Source: Scedosporium boydii (Eukaryota; Ascomycota; Sordariomycetes; Microascales; Microascaceae). From it: a stretch of 64,000 bases of DNA. The first letter of the stretch is position 1, and each line of letters starts with the position of its first letter. The position numbers and the translations under genes were made by a program. Below are positions 62,901 to 64,000 of the stretch, in pieces. Where the stretch lies: contig NJFT01000005.1 of the NCBI GenBank assembly GCA_002221725.1, positions 310,001 through 374,000 of the forward strand. The letters are read 5' to 3'. The notes beneath the pieces were generated by a model. It did not search any database. It was given only the letters and a program-made list of their open reading frames with translations, and was not told the DNA's origin.

Positions 62901-64000
62901 CATCCCGTTCCCATCTCGCCTAGCACACTTTCAATCAACCTCCAACACACCGGAGCTCCATTGCCCTTTTCAGTAGGCCTTACATGGTAATAATACCACC
63001 CTCCGAGACTCCAACCAACCCCATAACCCCCTTTCCCTCCCTGGCCCCCCGGTCCCCCATCGACGATTCCATTTTGATTCTGTCTTCCGAAAAGACGAGC
63101 ACCATCCTTGAATCTAGCTCCAAACTTGTCCTTCCCCCTCTTCGTGCCCCTCCAATCACCCACCATGATCTCCCCGCATCCCCATCGAACCACCAGGATA
63201 GCAATCGCATGGTTTCCTTTAGGGGAGTGAATACCTGGGATCTTTCCCGTCCTACCTTGTCTGTACGTGGCAAACTGCCCCTACGAAGTATCCTATCCAT
63301 CCCATTCCGCACTATTACTCGATGCCCACGAGGGTTCTTGCCTTCTTCCTTGCCCCAAGCAAAAACCCCACATCTTTTACCCCAGATTTGCGATTTGCCC
63401 CCGCCAAGCACCTGTTCGCACCCCCAAAACGCGATAGCTCAACTTATCCAGACACGAGCACAGACGTCTCGTTCCCTTTCGCGGAAATCAGAGAATCGCG
63501 AGATGCAGTTTTGCTTCGCTTTGGCTAAGAGAAACAGCTCACATGCTTGGCTCGAGATCAGATGACCTTTTTTTTGGCGTGACGCTTCTTATGACTTGTT
63601 TCCCAGCGGAAGAGGTCTGACGTCTGTTTCATAAAAAGAAATGAAAACGAAAATAAAAATAATAAATAAATAAATACAAAGTATAGAAACAAGAGAATAC
63701 TAGAGGCGCCGCCGGACTGAGTCCCTGGTCTGGTGTCCATTCCTGCGCGATATGAAAAGAAAATAAACAGGAAACCTTAAAAAAAAAAATATCCGGCCCA
63801 TGTAACGGCGGAGATGCTATTCTTAGCTTTCGTCCGATTTCCCACAGCATCCTAATTTCAAATCCTAGAAAATAGGAAGGTCGTCGGAAACCAAAAGAAA
63901 AAGAGGAAAGAAGATAAACATGTGCTTAACGCGGGAACTCGGTATCTACATTCCGAGGCTCGTCCCTTGTACGACCCGGGATACATGTGGGTGCTGGCGT
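59936..64000. other. Promoter of acyl-CoA synthetase and gene-free right end
   Basis: The first 0.5 kb is purine-rich on the plus strand, thus pyrimidine-rich in the transcribed sense of the minus-strand ligase, fitting a fungal 5' leader; it contains a duplicated GGAGGATTTCGGG at about 60,066-60,093. Beyond that I see no gene. A 193-codon frame at 62,984-63,565 lacks an independent signal and has an equally open reverse frame. TACGRAGTA words occur at 62,711 and 63,282. A gene could begin past the right edge. Confidence 0.5.

Noticed and set aside
62984..63565. Open frame of 193 codons near the right end
   Set aside because: Pro/Ser-rich translation of C-rich DNA, with an equally long reverse frame and no family resemblance.

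Overview
This window is nuclear DNA from a filamentous ascomycete (Pezizomycotina). The proteins look Sordariomycete-like, but I cannot name a genus. The evidence is short GT-AG introns (mostly 41-110 nt) with CTAAC/CTGAC-type branch sites, a BiP ending in HDEL, an Hbs1/eRF3-type GTPase, a fungal DUF1752/DUF3295 regulator and a fungus-type SRPK-like kinase. Base composition is balanced and there are no long AT-rich blocks. I found no intact transposon, tRNA, rRNA or CRISPR array.

Layout. Bases 1-22,650 hold no gene I can support. A DUF1752/DUF3295 (Mks1-like) regulator lies at 22,652-24,374 (+), followed by 7.4 kb without a gene. A CMGC/SRPK-like kinase at 31.8-33.4 kb (+) has no in-frame ATG and a frameshift in the C-lobe. 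After another 5 kb gap comes a compact block: a 918-aa 2OG-Fe(II)-oxygenase-like protein (-), chaperonin subunit CCT5 (-), and HBS1 (+), which is head-to-head with CCT5 across a 1.0-kb shared promoter. Next are an uncertain small gene at 49 kb (-), a 0.9-kb block of degenerate direct repeats, and a broken calcineurin-like phosphoesterase (+). The last genes are BiP/Kar2 (+) and a long-chain acyl-CoA synthetase (-), tail to tail. Bases 60-64 kb show no gene.

The intact genes are mostly housekeeping: cytosolic folding (CCT5), ribosome rescue (HBS1), ER folding (BiP) and fatty-acid activation. They do not form a pathway, and I see no secondary-metabolite or defence cluster. The accessory genes (kinase, phosphoesterase, possibly the 49-kb gene) carry frameshifts or stops, while roughly 13 kb of housekeeping coding sequence reads through cleanly. 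That argues for real gene decay rather than random sequencing indels.

The most striking non-genic signal is a 9-base word, TACGRAGTA. I counted 30 exact copies on the two strands (23 TACGAAGTA, 7 TACGGAGTA), all outside coding exons and absent between 37.5 and 53.1 kb. Chance predicts about 0.5 copy of each word. A second, weaker enrichment is the palindrome TCAATTGA (8 copies against about 1 expected). All counts were made by eye and are lower bounds.
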